Assembly (NCBI RefSeq): GCF_030690045.1
Contig: NZ_JAUYHK010000018.1
Coordinates: 1 to 64,000, forward strand
Direction: 5' to 3'
DNA from: Thalassospira sp.
GTDB lineage: Bacteria > Pseudomonadota > Alphaproteobacteria > Rhodospirillales > Thalassospiraceae
DNA length: 64,000 nt
The translations under genes and the position numbers were made by a program. How positions within the stretch are numbered: the first letter of the stretch is position 1; each line of letters begins with the position of its first letter. The notes below the pieces were generated by a model. The model was not told where the DNA came from. It did not search any database and was given only the letters and a program-made list of their open reading frames with translations. Positions 56,230 to 64,000 of this stretch are shown here, piece by piece.

Positions 56230-58797
56230 ATGAGCGGTTTGCGGCGTCTTGCGGTTCTGGCGATATGGATTGTGATGATGATGGCGGGATATGCCGCGCC
56301 ATCCCATGCCCAGAATATTGATGCTGGCGGTGAAAAATTGCTGCTGGAAAAACCGCAGGAAGTGATCGAACGCTGGGGCCAGTCTTTCGAGTCCTTGCAG
56401 GACGATCTTTCGGCCGACGACATTACAGGTCGGATTTTGCTGGATGGGCGGACGAATCTGGAACGAACCGTTTCGGAAATCCGGGAATTTGAAGCCCTTG
56501 CCCGCACCCGGCTGGAACGCCTGAACGCGGCGATGGAAAAGCTGGGCCCGAAACCCGAAGAAGGGGCGGTTGACGAAGCCCCGGAACTGGCGGCAGAACG
56601 CAAACGCCTGAGCGATGAAATCACCCGGATCAGCGGTTTGCAAAAACAGGCGGAACTGGCCGGGTTTCGCGGCAACGAATTGATGGATCAGGTCGCCCGT
56701 GTTTCGCGCGAACGGTTCACCCGGAGGATATTTGGCCGGGTCGATGTGCCGTTGGACCCCCTGATCTGGCAACAATCATGGTCCGAGGCCACCCAGTTTC
56801 CCGATCTGGTGCGCGCCCGCTATTCCGACGATCAGATCACCGGGCAGTTGATTGATCATCTTTCCGATGTCGCGCCGGGGCTGATCTTGTTGTTGTGTCT
56901 GGTGGTGGCCGGGTTGATCGGCAGCGAGGTTCTGGTGCTGCGTTGGTTGCCGGCGCGCTGGAAGAATGTGCCGCCGGAAGACCACATCGCCCTGATTTCC
57001 GGTACGCGATTTTTGCTGACCGTTCTGGTGCCGGGTACGGCTTTGCTGATCATGTATCAGGTTTTTGAAAAACAGGGCAACCTGATGGCGGGCAGCACCG
57101 AGGATTTCATCCATCAGTGTTTTTCTGCGTTGATTTTCATGATTTTTGTCGGGGCGTCGGTGCGCAGCATTTTTTCGCCCTTTGCCCCGGAAATGCGCCG
57201 GGTCGGTACTACGGTCACCGGGGCACGGATGGTCGGGTTTTTGGCCCTGCTCAATGCCCTGATTTTTGCGGGCGATATGGTGCTGTTACAGGGGGCCACC
57301 ACTTTGGGGGCGTCGCTGGACCTTGCCCTGGTGCAAAGCGTTACCAATGTTCTGCTGATCAGTGCCTTGATGTTTGTGGCGACCATGGGCCGCTGGTGGG
57401 ATCATTCGGACCCGGATCGCAAAATTCTGTCGAGCAAGGTTGAACGGCGCACCCGACGCACCTTGCGGATTATTTCGATTGTGATCCCGGTTCTGGCGTT
57501 GGTCGGCTATGTGTCGCTGGCGCGGTTCCTGCTTGAAAACATTATGGTGGCGGCGGCTTTTGTCATCAGTTTCTGGGTATTGCGCGAATATGCCCGCGCC
57601 CTGGTTCATACCTATCTGGTCAAACCCGATGTGCCGCGTGATGAAAACGCCACCAGTGATGCGGTGCATGGCACGCTGTATTTCTGGTTGCGGGTGACGG
57701 TTGATGCGGTGCTGGTGACCATTGCCGTGCCGATGGCGATTTTACTGTTTACCGATACCGGCTGGGAGGCGTTGATTGCTGTCACCGAGGCGGCCTTTAT
57801 CGGGGTGCAGATCGGCACCATCAATATTTCGCTCCGCGCCATTCTGGTCGCGATTTTGCTGTTTCTGGTTTTGCTGTCGGTCATGCGGTTTTTTCAGCGT
57901 ATGCTCAATACCCGCGTATTGCCCAATACCAAGCTGGATCAAGGTTTGCAGCATTCGGTTTCGGCGATTTTCGGCTATGTCGGGATTATTCTGGCGGTGT
58001 TGCTGGCGGTGTCGGCGGCCGGGGTGGATTTGTCCAATCTTGCCATCATTGCCGGTGCGATTTCGGTCGGCATCGGTTTTGGCATGCAAAGCATCGTCAA
58101 TAACTTTGTTTCGGGCCTGATCCTGCTGATCGAACGGCCGATCAAGGTCGGGGACTGGATCGTGGTCGGGGCCGATCAGGGGCTGGTCAAGGATATCCGG
58201 GTGCGGGCGACCGAGATTGAAACCTTTGACCGTTCATCGGTGGTGATCCCCAATTCCGAACTGATTTCCAACCGGGTGATGAACTGGACCCTGACGGATC
58301 GCAACGGGCGCGGCATTGTCCGCATTGGCGTTGCGTATGGTTCGGATGCGGAAAAGGTGCGGTCGATCCTGCTGGATATTGCCGACAGCCGCACCGAAAT
58401 TCTCAGCTATCCGGCGCCGCAGGTGGTGTTTATGGATTTCGGGGCCAGTTCGCTGGATTTTGAATTGCGGTTTTTCCTGCGCGACATCAGCAATGTTCTG
58501 GCGGTTTCCAGTGCCATCCGATTTGAAATTCTGGAACGGTTCCGCACCGAAAATGTTGAAATTCCGTTCCCGCAACAGGATTTGCATTTGCGCGATATCG
58601 ACCGGCTGGAAGACGCCATTCGCAGCATCGGTCAGGGCAACCCGCCGCCCCGCAAGGAAGAGACGCCCGTCGCCGAAACGCCCGAACCTGCGCCCGAACC
58701 AATGCCGGAAACCGGCACCGATAGCGGCAAGGGCGGACAGGATGCAACGCCATCGGCGGCGACACGGGAATTGCCCGATGACGGCGATGCAAAATAA
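56230..58797 (+). CDS. DUF3772 domain-containing MscS-family mechanosensitive channel
   Basis: An 855-residue channel. A signal peptide (VLAIWIVMMMAGYAAPSHAQ) leads to a periplasmic helical domain of DUF3772 type (about 30-190), then about ten membrane spans and a C-terminal MscS core: IAGAISVGIGFGMQSIVNNFVSG as pore helix, then LIERPIKVGDWIVV and IRVRATEIETFDRSSVVIPNSE. The last 60 residues are a Pro/Glu-rich tail. It opens under membrane tension during osmotic downshock. ATG 56230 and TTG 56221 both have usable ribosome sites; ATG is given. Confidence 0.93.
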   Translation: MSGLRRLAVLAIWIVMMMAGYAAPSHAQNIDAGGEKLLLEKPQEVIERWGQSFESLQDDLSADDITGRILLDGRTNLERTVSEIREFEALARTRLERLNAAMEKLGPKPEEGAVDEAPELAAERKRLSDEITRISGLQKQAELAGFRGNELMDQVARVSRERFTRRIFGRVDVPLDPLIWQQSWSEATQFPDLVRARYSDDQITGQLIDHLSDVAPGLILLLCLVVAGLIGSEVLVLRWLPARWKNVPPEDHIALISGTRFLLTVLVPGTALLIMYQVFEKQGNLMAGSTEDFIHQCFSALIFMIFVGASVRSIFSPFAPEMRRVGTTVTGARMVGFLALLNALIFAGDMVLLQGATTLGASLDLALVQSVTNVLLISALMFVATMGRWWDHSDPDRKILSSKVERRTRRTLRIISIVIPVLALVGYVSLARFLLENIMVAAAFVISFWVLREYARALVHTYLVKPDVPRDENATSDAVHGTLYFWLRVTVDAVLVTIAVPMAILLFTDTGWEALIAVTEAAFIGVQIGTINISLRAILVAILLFLVLLSVMRFFQRMLNTRVLPNTKLDQGLQHSVSAIFGYVGIILAVLLAVSAAGVDLSNLAIIAGAISVGIGFGMQSIVNNFVSGLILLIERPIKVGDWIVVGADQGLVKDIRVRATEIETFDRSSVVIPNSELISNRVMNWTLTDRNGRGIVRIGVAYGSDAEKVRSILLDIADSRTEILSYPAPQVVFMDFGASSLDFELRFFLRDISNVLAVSSAIRFEILERFRTENVEIPFPQQDLHLRDIDRLEDAIRSIGQGNPPPRKEETPVAETPEPAPEPMPETGTDSGKGGQDATPSAATRELPDDGDAK

Positions 58798-58803
58798 ACC
58801 GGG

Positions 58804-59205
58804 TCAGATATCGCACAGGGTGGTGGCAATCCGTTGCCCCATCGGGGCCATCAGATACCGGTCCGCCGGGCCCAGCCAGGCATATTCGGCAATTTCGCGA
58901 CCGGGTTGAAATTGCCCGGTGTAACCGGCCGAAAAGCAGGTCATTTCGATCCGGGCATCGGGTGGTAAATTATGGCCCGTTCCGGTGAAAATACCCAGCC
59001 GGGTCAGGCTGTCGGGGATCAGGGCGACACCCAGTTCCTCGTGAATTTCGCGGATCAGGGCGTCTTGCGGGCTTTCCCCGGCGTCAATCTTGCCGCCGGG
59101 CAGGTAAAACCTGTCCCGGTTCCGGGTTCGGACGGCAAGGATTTTTGTCCCGTCGGTCAGAACCCAGTTGGCGGTGCGGATCAGTAAGGGAATTGGACCG
59201 GGCAT
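58804..59205 (-). CDS. NUDIX hydrolase
   Basis: A 133-residue pyrophosphohydrolase with a complete Nudix box, GGKIDAGESPQDALIREIHEELGV, at about residues 37-60. The substrate is not readable; the position after nadC might suggest a dinucleotide such as NADH or ADP-ribose, but this is a guess. Its ATG shares one base with the nadC stop (TAATG), so the two genes are coupled. Confidence 0.92.
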   Translation of the reverse strand: MPGPIPLLIRTANWVLTDGTKILAVRTRNRDRFYLPGGKIDAGESPQDALIREIHEELGVALIPDSLTRLGIFTGTGHNLPPDARIEMTCFSAGYTGQFQPGREIAEYAWLGPADRYLMAPMGQRIATTLCDI

Positions 59206-60044
59206 TACAGAATTGCCACATCCAGTCCGATATCGACCGCCGGGGCGGACTGGGTAATTCGCCCGACCGAGACATAATCAACGCCGGTGGCGGCAATGGC
59301 GGCGATGGTATCAAGGCGCACGCCGCCCGATGCCTCGGTCTTGCAACGCCCGGCAACGATGGCAACCGCCTGGCGCAGCATGTCGGGTGTCATGTTATCA
59401 AGCAGGATGATATCGGCCCCGGCGTCGGTGGCCTCGCGAACCTGATCAAGGGTATCGCATTCGACCTCGATCTTTGGCAGATTGGCAGCACGGGCCGATT
59501 GCACGCATTGTGTGATGGATCCGACGACGCCAATATGGTTGTCCTTGATCATCACCCCGTCATACAGCCCCATGCGGTGATTTTGCGCCCCGCCCATGCG
59601 GGTGGCATATTTTTCCAGCTTGCGCCATCCCGGCAGGGTCTTGCGGGTATCAAGCAATGTCGCGGTGCTGTTGCCCATCGCGGCGACATAATGTGCTGTG
59701 GTGGTGGCAATGCCCGACAGATGTTGCAGGGTGTTCAGCGCGGTGCGTTCGGCGGTCAGAATGCCGCGTGCCGATCCTTCGACCACGGCCAGAATGCCTT
59801 TGGCCGCCACGCGGTCGCCGTCTTTGCACTGCGCCTGGATTTTGGCATCCGGCACCAGTTTGCGAAAACAGTCCAGGGCGATATCCAGCCCGGCCACCAC
59901 GATATCCTCGCGGGTTTCAAGGGCAACCCGCAGCCGGGCGGTTTCGGGGATCACATGGTTCGATGTGATGTCGCCGGGGCCGATATCCTCGGCAAAGGCG
60001 CGGTCGATAAAATCGGAAATCTCGGCCGGAGTCAGGACGGTCAT
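59205..60044 (-). CDS. nadC: nicotinate-nucleotide pyrophosphorylase (quinolinate phosphoribosyltransferase)
   Basis: A 279-residue enzyme that joins quinolinate and PRPP to give nicotinate mononucleotide, releasing carbon dioxide, in NAD synthesis. AEDIGPGDITS near the start, TRKTLPGWRKLEKYA, GGAQNHRMGLYDGVMIKDNH and EVECDTLDQV are the family blocks. ATG 60044 gives normal length; ATG 60077 is a weaker option lying next to the nadA terminator. It lies 80 bases after nadA. Confidence 0.97.
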   Translation of the reverse strand: MTVLTPAEISDFIDRAFAEDIGPGDITSNHVIPETARLRVALETREDIVVAGLDIALDCFRKLVPDAKIQAQCKDGDRVAAKGILAVVEGSARGILTAERTALNTLQHLSGIATTTAHYVAAMGNSTATLLDTRKTLPGWRKLEKYATRMGGAQNHRMGLYDGVMIKDNHIGVVGSITQCVQSARAANLPKIEVECDTLDQVREATDAGADIILLDNMTPDMLRQAVAIVAGRCKTEASGGVRLDTIAAIAATGVDYVSVGRITQSAPAVDIGLDVAIL

Positions 60045-60076
60045 GAGGGGCTGCCGTGTTTGGAAGGAAAGGGGCA

Positions 60077-60114
60077 TAAAACAGCCCCGCAAGACAAAAG
60101 CCGTGCGGGGCTGT
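60077..60114 (-). terminator. terminator-like hairpin between nadA and nadC
   Basis: On the minus strand ACAGCCCCGCA (60114-60104) pairs with TGCGGGGCTGT (60091-60081), followed by TTTATG. Stem of eleven pairs, GC-rich, short T tract. It can stop or weaken transcription from nadA into nadC. Confidence 0.7.
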
Positions 60115-60124
60115 GATGATGATA

Positions 60125-61156
60125 TCAGGCCGCGACATTCGTGCTGTCGGGTTTGAGCGGAATGCCTTGCGACATTTCCAGCATCCGTTCCAGCGGCTTG
60201 ACCGCCGCAAGGCGCAAATCTTCGGGCATGATGATTTGCGGGCCGTTATTGACCAGACACAGATAGAGTTTTTCCAGCGTATTCAGTTCCATGAACGGGC
60301 AGTTGTTGCAGGCACAACTGCCATCGGCACCGGGCACGGGGATGAAGGTTTTGTGCGGGGCGGCCTTTTCCATCTGGTGGATGATGTGGGGTTCGGTCGC
60401 GATCAGATATTTCTGATCCGGGCCGTTGATCACATATTCCAGAATGGCGCGGGTTGACCCGATCTGATCGGCATGGCGCAAAATGCCGTCAGGGCATTCC
60501 GGGTGGGCGGCAATTTTGGCATCCGGATTTTGCGTTTTCAGGCGGATCAGTTCGCGTTCGGAAAACTGTTCATGGACGATGCACGACCCGTTCCAAAGCG
60601 TCATGTCGCGCCCGGTTTTCTTGGCAAGATAAGCACCAAGATGACGGTCGGGCGCCCACAGGATCGGTTTATCAAGCGGGATCTGATCGATGATTTCGGC
60701 GGCGTTTGACGATGTGACGATGATGTCGGACGCGGCCTTTACCTCGGCCGAGCAATTGATATAGGTGACCGAGACATGATCGGGATGGGCTTCGCGGAAT
60801 TTGCGAAACGGTTCGGGCTGACACGAATCTTCCAGCGAACATCCGGCCTTGGAATCGGGCAGCAGAACGGTTTTTTGTGGGCTGAGGATTTTGGCGACTT
60901 CGGCCATAAACCGCACCCCGCAAAACACGATGACATCGGCATCGGTGGCCGCGGCCTTGCGCGACAGATCAAGACTGTCACCGACAAAATCGGCAATATC
61001 CTGAATTTCGCCATCCTGATAATAATGCGCCAGAATGATCGCGTTTTTCTCTTTCTTGAGGCGGGCAATCTCCGCTTCAAGATCAAGGGTCGGATCAATC
61101 TGGGTAACAGACATCGCATCGGCGCGGGCTTCTGCGATTGTTGTAATCTGATTCAT
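60125..61156 (-). CDS. nadA: quinolinate synthase
   Basis: A 343-residue iron-sulfur enzyme that condenses iminoaspartate with dihydroxyacetone phosphate to quinolinate. [24 protein letters not shown] opens the core, and the [4Fe-4S] ligands should be Cys in [10 protein letters not shown], the Cys in WNGSCIVHE or HPECPDG, and CACNNCPFM near the C-terminus. nadC follows. nadB (L-aspartate oxidase), often in the same operon, is not in the window. Confidence 0.97.
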   Translation of the reverse strand: MNQITTIAEARADAMSVTQIDPTLDLEAEIARLKKEKNAIILAHYYQDGEIQDIADFVGDSLDLSRKAAATDADVIVFCGVRFMAEVAKILSPQKTVLLPDSKAGCSLEDSCQPEPFRKFREAHPDHVSVTYINCSAEVKAASDIIVTSSNAAEIIDQIPLDKPILWAPDRHLGAYLAKKTGRDMTLWNGSCIVHEQFSERELIRLKTQNPDAKIAAHPECPDGILRHADQIGSTRAILEYVINGPDQKYLIATEPHIIHQMEKAAPHKTFIPVPGADGSCACNNCPFMELNTLEKLYLCLVNNGPQIIMPEDLRLAAVKPLERMLEMSQGIPLKPDSTNVAA

Positions 61157-61306
61157 GGCGTTTACTCGTCTCGCCTCTGTGCAACCCGGAGATAATCAGC
61201 GGGAACCGATGTTGCAAGTTGATGACTTTGTTAAATCCTGAATATCGCCATCGCGGGGCAAAGGCAAGGGAATGGGGGCGATGCCAAATCCGGCAAGCTG
61301 GCGGGA

Positions 61307-61657
61307 TTAGGCCTTGGTAAAGAAACTGGCTTTGCGGATGTGATTGTCCTCAATCTCATAGACGCACACCATTTCGACCGATCCCTTGCCCGCGGCGAAG
61401 TTGCGCGTGACCATTTCATGGTCGATGACAATCGTGCCGACAACCAGCCGGTTTAGAAGTTCCGCCGACAGGTCCGGCTCGGCAAACCGGGTTTCAAAGC
61501 GCGGGCGGATTTCCGCATGGCCCTTTGCCAGAAGGTCGCCATGCAAGACATAAAGTTCGGCATCCTGTGCATAGCATTTCAGAAGGGCGTCGATATCTTT
61601 TGCATTATAGGCGTCAAGCTGTGCCTGAACGATGGCATGGGGTGTCCTGTTTTTCAT
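61307..61657 (-). CDS. SnoaL/NTF2-like domain protein
   Basis: A 116-residue NTF2-fold protein (IVQAQLDAYNAKDIDALLKCYAQDAELYVL, typical of the SnoaL-like group, then MVTRNFAAGKGSVEMVCVYEIEDNHIRKASFF). Members act as small isomerases or ligand binders. It lies 150 bases upstream of nadA on the same strand and might share its transcript. Function unknown. Confidence 0.85.
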   Translation of the reverse strand: MKNRTPHAIVQAQLDAYNAKDIDALLKCYAQDAELYVLHGDLLAKGHAEIRPRFETRFAEPDLSAELLNRLVVGTIVIDHEMVTRNFAAGKGSVEMVCVYEIEDNHIRKASFFTKA

Positions 61658-61754
61658 CGCAATTCCTGTAATAGAGAGGGGCCATTTTTGACAGTAATAT
61701 CAGCGTGCAACAATCAGAATATGGTATTTGAGAACGCCCCGGCAAACATTGGTG

Positions 61755-61784
61755 TTGCAAAAATGTCATAAAAATGTGTATAAG
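61755..61784 (+). promoter_or_regulatory. promoter candidate upstream of the small conserved protein
   Basis: TTGCAA (61755-61760), 18 bases, TATAAG (61779-61784). RNA would begin near 61791, giving a leader of about 235 bases before the ORF at 62026. Confidence 0.5.
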
Positions 61785-61790
61785 GAGGGC

Positions 61791-61994
61791 CGGTATTCAT
61801 GTGCCGGTTCTATCCGAAGATTTCTGTTTTTGATGTCGGGCCTTGTGTCGTGTAAACGCGCCGGGTGCCGTTATGGCCCCGAATGTCATAGAACCGGTTG
61901 TCATCTGCATCCGTTTTAACCGAAATCCGCCAGACCACATCCGATCCTGTTTTCGGGGCAGCCGTCAAGGGCTTCTCCGTTTTGTTGTTTTATT
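61791..61994 (+). ncRNA. structured leader or small RNA candidate
   Basis: CCGGTTCTAT (61804-61813) is the exact complement of ATAGAACCGG (61888-61897) and can close a 94-base domain. Inside it a CGGGCC/GGCCCCG pairing is possible. At 61955-61978 GGGGCAGCC can pair with GGCTTCTCC (one mismatch), followed by GTTTTGTTGTTTT, which looks like a terminator or attenuator. I do not recognise a known riboswitch or 6S RNA. Confidence 0.45.
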
Positions 61995-62025
61995 GTTGGC
62001 CCGCCAACGCAGAAGGAAACGTCCC

Positions 62026-62388
62026 ATGACAATGCGCACCCTTACCAAAACCGTGACATTCTCAAGACGGTTCAGCCTGCGGGGACTGGCAGAAGTTCTG
62101 CCGTCGGGCGCTTATAGCGTCACCACCATACAGGAACTGCCCGAAGGTGTGACTTATCCGGTGTATCGCACGGTTTCGACGCAAATTCAGTTGCAGGGCG
62201 ATGCCGGGGATGCCGGTCGTCTGATGACGATTGACCCGCGCGATCTGGAAACCGCGATCTTGCAGGATCAACGATCCCTTGATGCGCGGGAAAAAACCAC
62301 GGGTCGGCAAAAACAGGCGATCCGTTCGCCCCGCCGCCGTGCGGCCTTTAAATTCGATGAAATGGACAAGAACGTCCGCCAGGCCTGA
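62026..62388 (+). CDS. conserved alphaproteobacterial small protein of unknown function
   Basis: A 120-residue cytosolic protein. The core TVTFSRRFSLRGLAEVLPSGAYSVTTIQELPEG and TIDPRDLETAILQDQ follows a pattern I associate with widespread alphaproteobacterial proteins of unknown function. The C-terminal third is rich in Arg and Lys. ATG 62026 follows AAGGAAAC; the longer frame upstream crosses the leader. Its long leader suggests RNA-level control. Confidence 0.75.
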   Translation: MTMRTLTKTVTFSRRFSLRGLAEVLPSGAYSVTTIQELPEGVTYPVYRTVSTQIQLQGDAGDAGRLMTIDPRDLETAILQDQRSLDAREKTTGRQKQAIRSPRRRAAFKFDEMDKNVRQA

Positions 62389-62431
62389 GCCTCAAAGAGG
62401 CCCAAGACCGACAGCACGAGGTAGCCTGTGG

Positions 62432-63820
62432 CTACACCGTAAACCCGTAAAGCTCCCATTCCGCGTTTGAAACTTCCAGCGCCATGCGGTGATATTCGGC
62501 CCGTTTGATGGCACCAAAGGCCGTATGCAGGCAATCGCCAAGGGCGTGTCGGGTGAAGGCGGACTGATCGAAACGGTCAATTGCTTCAAGCCAGCCTTGC
62601 GGCAGGTCACCGGGTTTTTTGGCGGCGTTCATTTCGTCATTGGACGGTGCGCCGGGATCGGTTTTGTGTTCGATGCCGTCAAGGGCGGCGGCAAGGGTGA
62701 CGGTGGCAACCAGATAGGGATTGGCATCAACCCCGGCAACGCGATGTTCAAAATGCCGGGTTTTGCCCGGCTGACCCGGCACACGGATGGCAACATTGCG
62801 GTTTTCAATGCCCCAGTCATCCGATGCCGGGGAATAAACCGCCGAGGCAAAGCGCCGCCATGAATTCATAAACGGGGCGAGAACCAGCATGGTATCGCCA
62901 ATCGTTCCGCGAATGCCACCAATCGCATGAAGCATCAGGGGGCTTAGGGACCCGTCCGGCTGATCGGCAAACAGGTTATTGCCATCCCCATCGGCCAGCG
63001 ACAGATGCAGATGCATGCCCGATCCGGCCTCGTGGCCGAAGGGTTTGGGCATAAAGCAGGCCTCCAGCCCGAAGCGCCTTGCACAGGTGCGGATCAGGCG
63101 TTTGGCGATGATCACATCATCGGCGGCCCGCAACAGATCGCGATAGCGGATGGTCAGTTCATATTGCCCCGGCGCATATTCGGAAATCAGGGTTTCCAGC
63201 GTCAGGCCCAGATGGGCCGCGCCTGCGTAAATCGCATCAAACAGCGGCGACATTTCATCAAGTTCATCGACCGACATGGTATTGCGCAGATTGCTGTGCC
63301 GATTGGTCAGGACATAGGGCGCGGGGCGATAGCGCCCGTCGGGCGTTTTTTGCGGATCGATCAGATAAAATTCAAGTTCAAACGCGCCCATCGGGGTGAA
63401 ACCGGCGGCCTTTGCGCGGTCAATCTGGCGGGCAAGGGCCGGGCGCGGTTCGCCTGCCACCGGTGATCCGTCATCGTGATACATGCTGATCAGCAATTGC
63501 CCGCGTTTGGTGTGGGGCAGATAGCCGAGCGTGCCGGGGATCGGCCAGCAGCGTTTGTCGCCGCCGCCTTCGGTCATGACAAGGCCGGATGCCGCCACAT
63601 CGTCGCCCGCCACATCCTGCCCGAACAGCGACATCGGCAGCGCCCGGCCTGCGGTATAAACCCCTTCAAGTTCATGACGGCGGATGGTCTTGCCCCGGCC
63701 AATACCGTGACAATCGGTCAGAAACACGTCAATCGCCTGCATATCGGGGTATTTTTCAAGAAAGGCCAAAGCCTCGGCAAGGTCGGCACCCCCGGGTGCA
63801 AGCGGTGTGGTTCCGGTCAT
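62432..63820 (-). CDS. glutamine synthetase family protein (PuuA/GlnT type)
   Basis: A 462-residue ATP-dependent ligase. The glutamine synthetase core is clear: MGAFELEFYLI, GQYELTIRYRDLLRAADD, HEAGSGMHLHLSL, PASDDWGIENRNVAIRVPG and DANPYLVATVTLAAALDG. It is closer to gamma-glutamylpolyamine synthetases than to GlnA, so polyamine or amine catabolism is likely. ATG 63820 has GGGGTAAT upstream; the longer frame runs into the preceding gene. It follows that gene by four bases. Confidence 0.9.
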   Translation of the reverse strand: MTGTTPLAPGGADLAEALAFLEKYPDMQAIDVFLTDCHGIGRGKTIRRHELEGVYTAGRALPMSLFGQDVAGDDVAASGLVMTEGGGDKRCWPIPGTLGYLPHTKRGQLLISMYHDDGSPVAGEPRPALARQIDRAKAAGFTPMGAFELEFYLIDPQKTPDGRYRPAPYVLTNRHSNLRNTMSVDELDEMSPLFDAIYAGAAHLGLTLETLISEYAPGQYELTIRYRDLLRAADDVIIAKRLIRTCARRFGLEACFMPKPFGHEAGSGMHLHLSLADGDGNNLFADQPDGSLSPLMLHAIGGIRGTIGDTMLVLAPFMNSWRRFASAVYSPASDDWGIENRNVAIRVPGQPGKTRHFEHRVAGVDANPYLVATVTLAAALDGIEHKTDPGAPSNDEMNAAKKPGDLPQGWLEAIDRFDQSAFTRHALGDCLHTAFGAIKRAEYHRMALEVSNAEWELYGFTV

Positions 63821-63824
63821 GATA

Positions 63825-64000
63825 TTACCCCTGATAACGCCGGAAGAAATACCGGTCCTGCGGCACGCCATCGGGCAGCGGCTCGGCGATGGTGCCCGGC
63901 ACGTCGATTTTCTGATCGGAGGCGACAATCGCACCTGTGATCAGGGCGGTTGGCAATGTCTGGCCGATAAAGGCGGCGATTTTGGCGTTCAGGGCCTCGT
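63825..64000 (-). CDS. 3' end of an unidentified gene (cut by window edge)
   Basis: The minus strand is open from the window edge to a TAA at 63827-63825, giving at least 57 residues that end in VPQDRYFFRRYQG. It precedes the glutamine synthetase-like gene by only four bases, so the two form an operon. The fragment shows no family motif that I recognise. Confidence 0.7.
   Translation of the reverse strand, partial: EALNAKIAAFIGQTLPTALITGAIVASDQKIDVPGTIAEPLPDGVPQDRYFFRRYQG

Noticed and set aside
61791-61990. 6S RNA at the structured leader
   Set aside because: The closing stem and size are suggestive, but I could not place the central bubble, and the conserved features could not be recognised.

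Overview
The window looks like a chromosomal segment of an alphaproteobacterium, most likely a Rhodospirillales member close to Thalassospira (a guess from gene order and protein style, not from a search). Supporting signs are an rRNA operon ending 5S then tRNA-fMet, an mdh-sucCDAB-lpd operon preceded by zapE, a RpoE-ChrR pair with TGATC-N18-TAA promoters, and moderately GC-rich coding DNA. No transposon, phage, CRISPR array or replication origin is visible. Most of the window is ordinary core and catabolic chromosome.

1-1300: end of an rRNA operon (partial 5S, tRNA-fMet, terminator), then an AT-richer gene resembling abortive-infection/HEPN proteins, probably acquired. 1331-17502: a large histidine utilisation locus. 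hutC-hutF run leftward and hutI-hutH-hutXWV-hutH2-hutG-hutU run rightward from a shared promoter/operator region, giving all five steps from histidine to glutamate and formate by the deiminase/deformylase route. The rightward run continues into a TakP-like TRAP transporter and an Ldh2-family dehydrogenase. The second HutH has lost exactly the Ala-Ser-Gly triad that forms the MIO cofactor.

17515-32458: housekeeping and accessory genes: a TPR-methyltransferase fusion, a TRIC-type channel, methionine aminopeptidase, malate synthase G, an MFS carrier, a YhiN-type flavoprotein, a diguanylate cyclase, TetR and GNAT, a D-lyxose isomerase-like cupin, a SIMPL protein, and the rRNA modification enzymes RluE and RlmJ. 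32556-41363: a coherent stress regulon. rpoE-chrR, a divergent lipid-modification operon (FAD oxidoreductase, DUF1365, CFA-synthase-like methyltransferase, GPH carrier, DUF3833 lipoprotein) and a convergent operon (DUF6134, SDR, NTF2-like) each start with a near-identical RpoE-type promoter.

41476-43589: RluA-type pseudouridine synthase, AEC transporter, methylglyoxal synthase. 43590-44421: an 830-base gap holding a probable small RNA gene and the lpd terminator. 44422-53408: TCA-cycle operon mdh-sucC-sucD-sucA-sucB-lpd, read leftward. 53870-64000: zapE, zntB, a DUF3772-MscS channel, a Nudix hydrolase, nadC, nadA, an NTF2-like protein, a conserved small protein behind a long structured leader, a PuuA/GlnT-type glutamine synthetase relative, and the 3' end of one further gene cut by the window edge.
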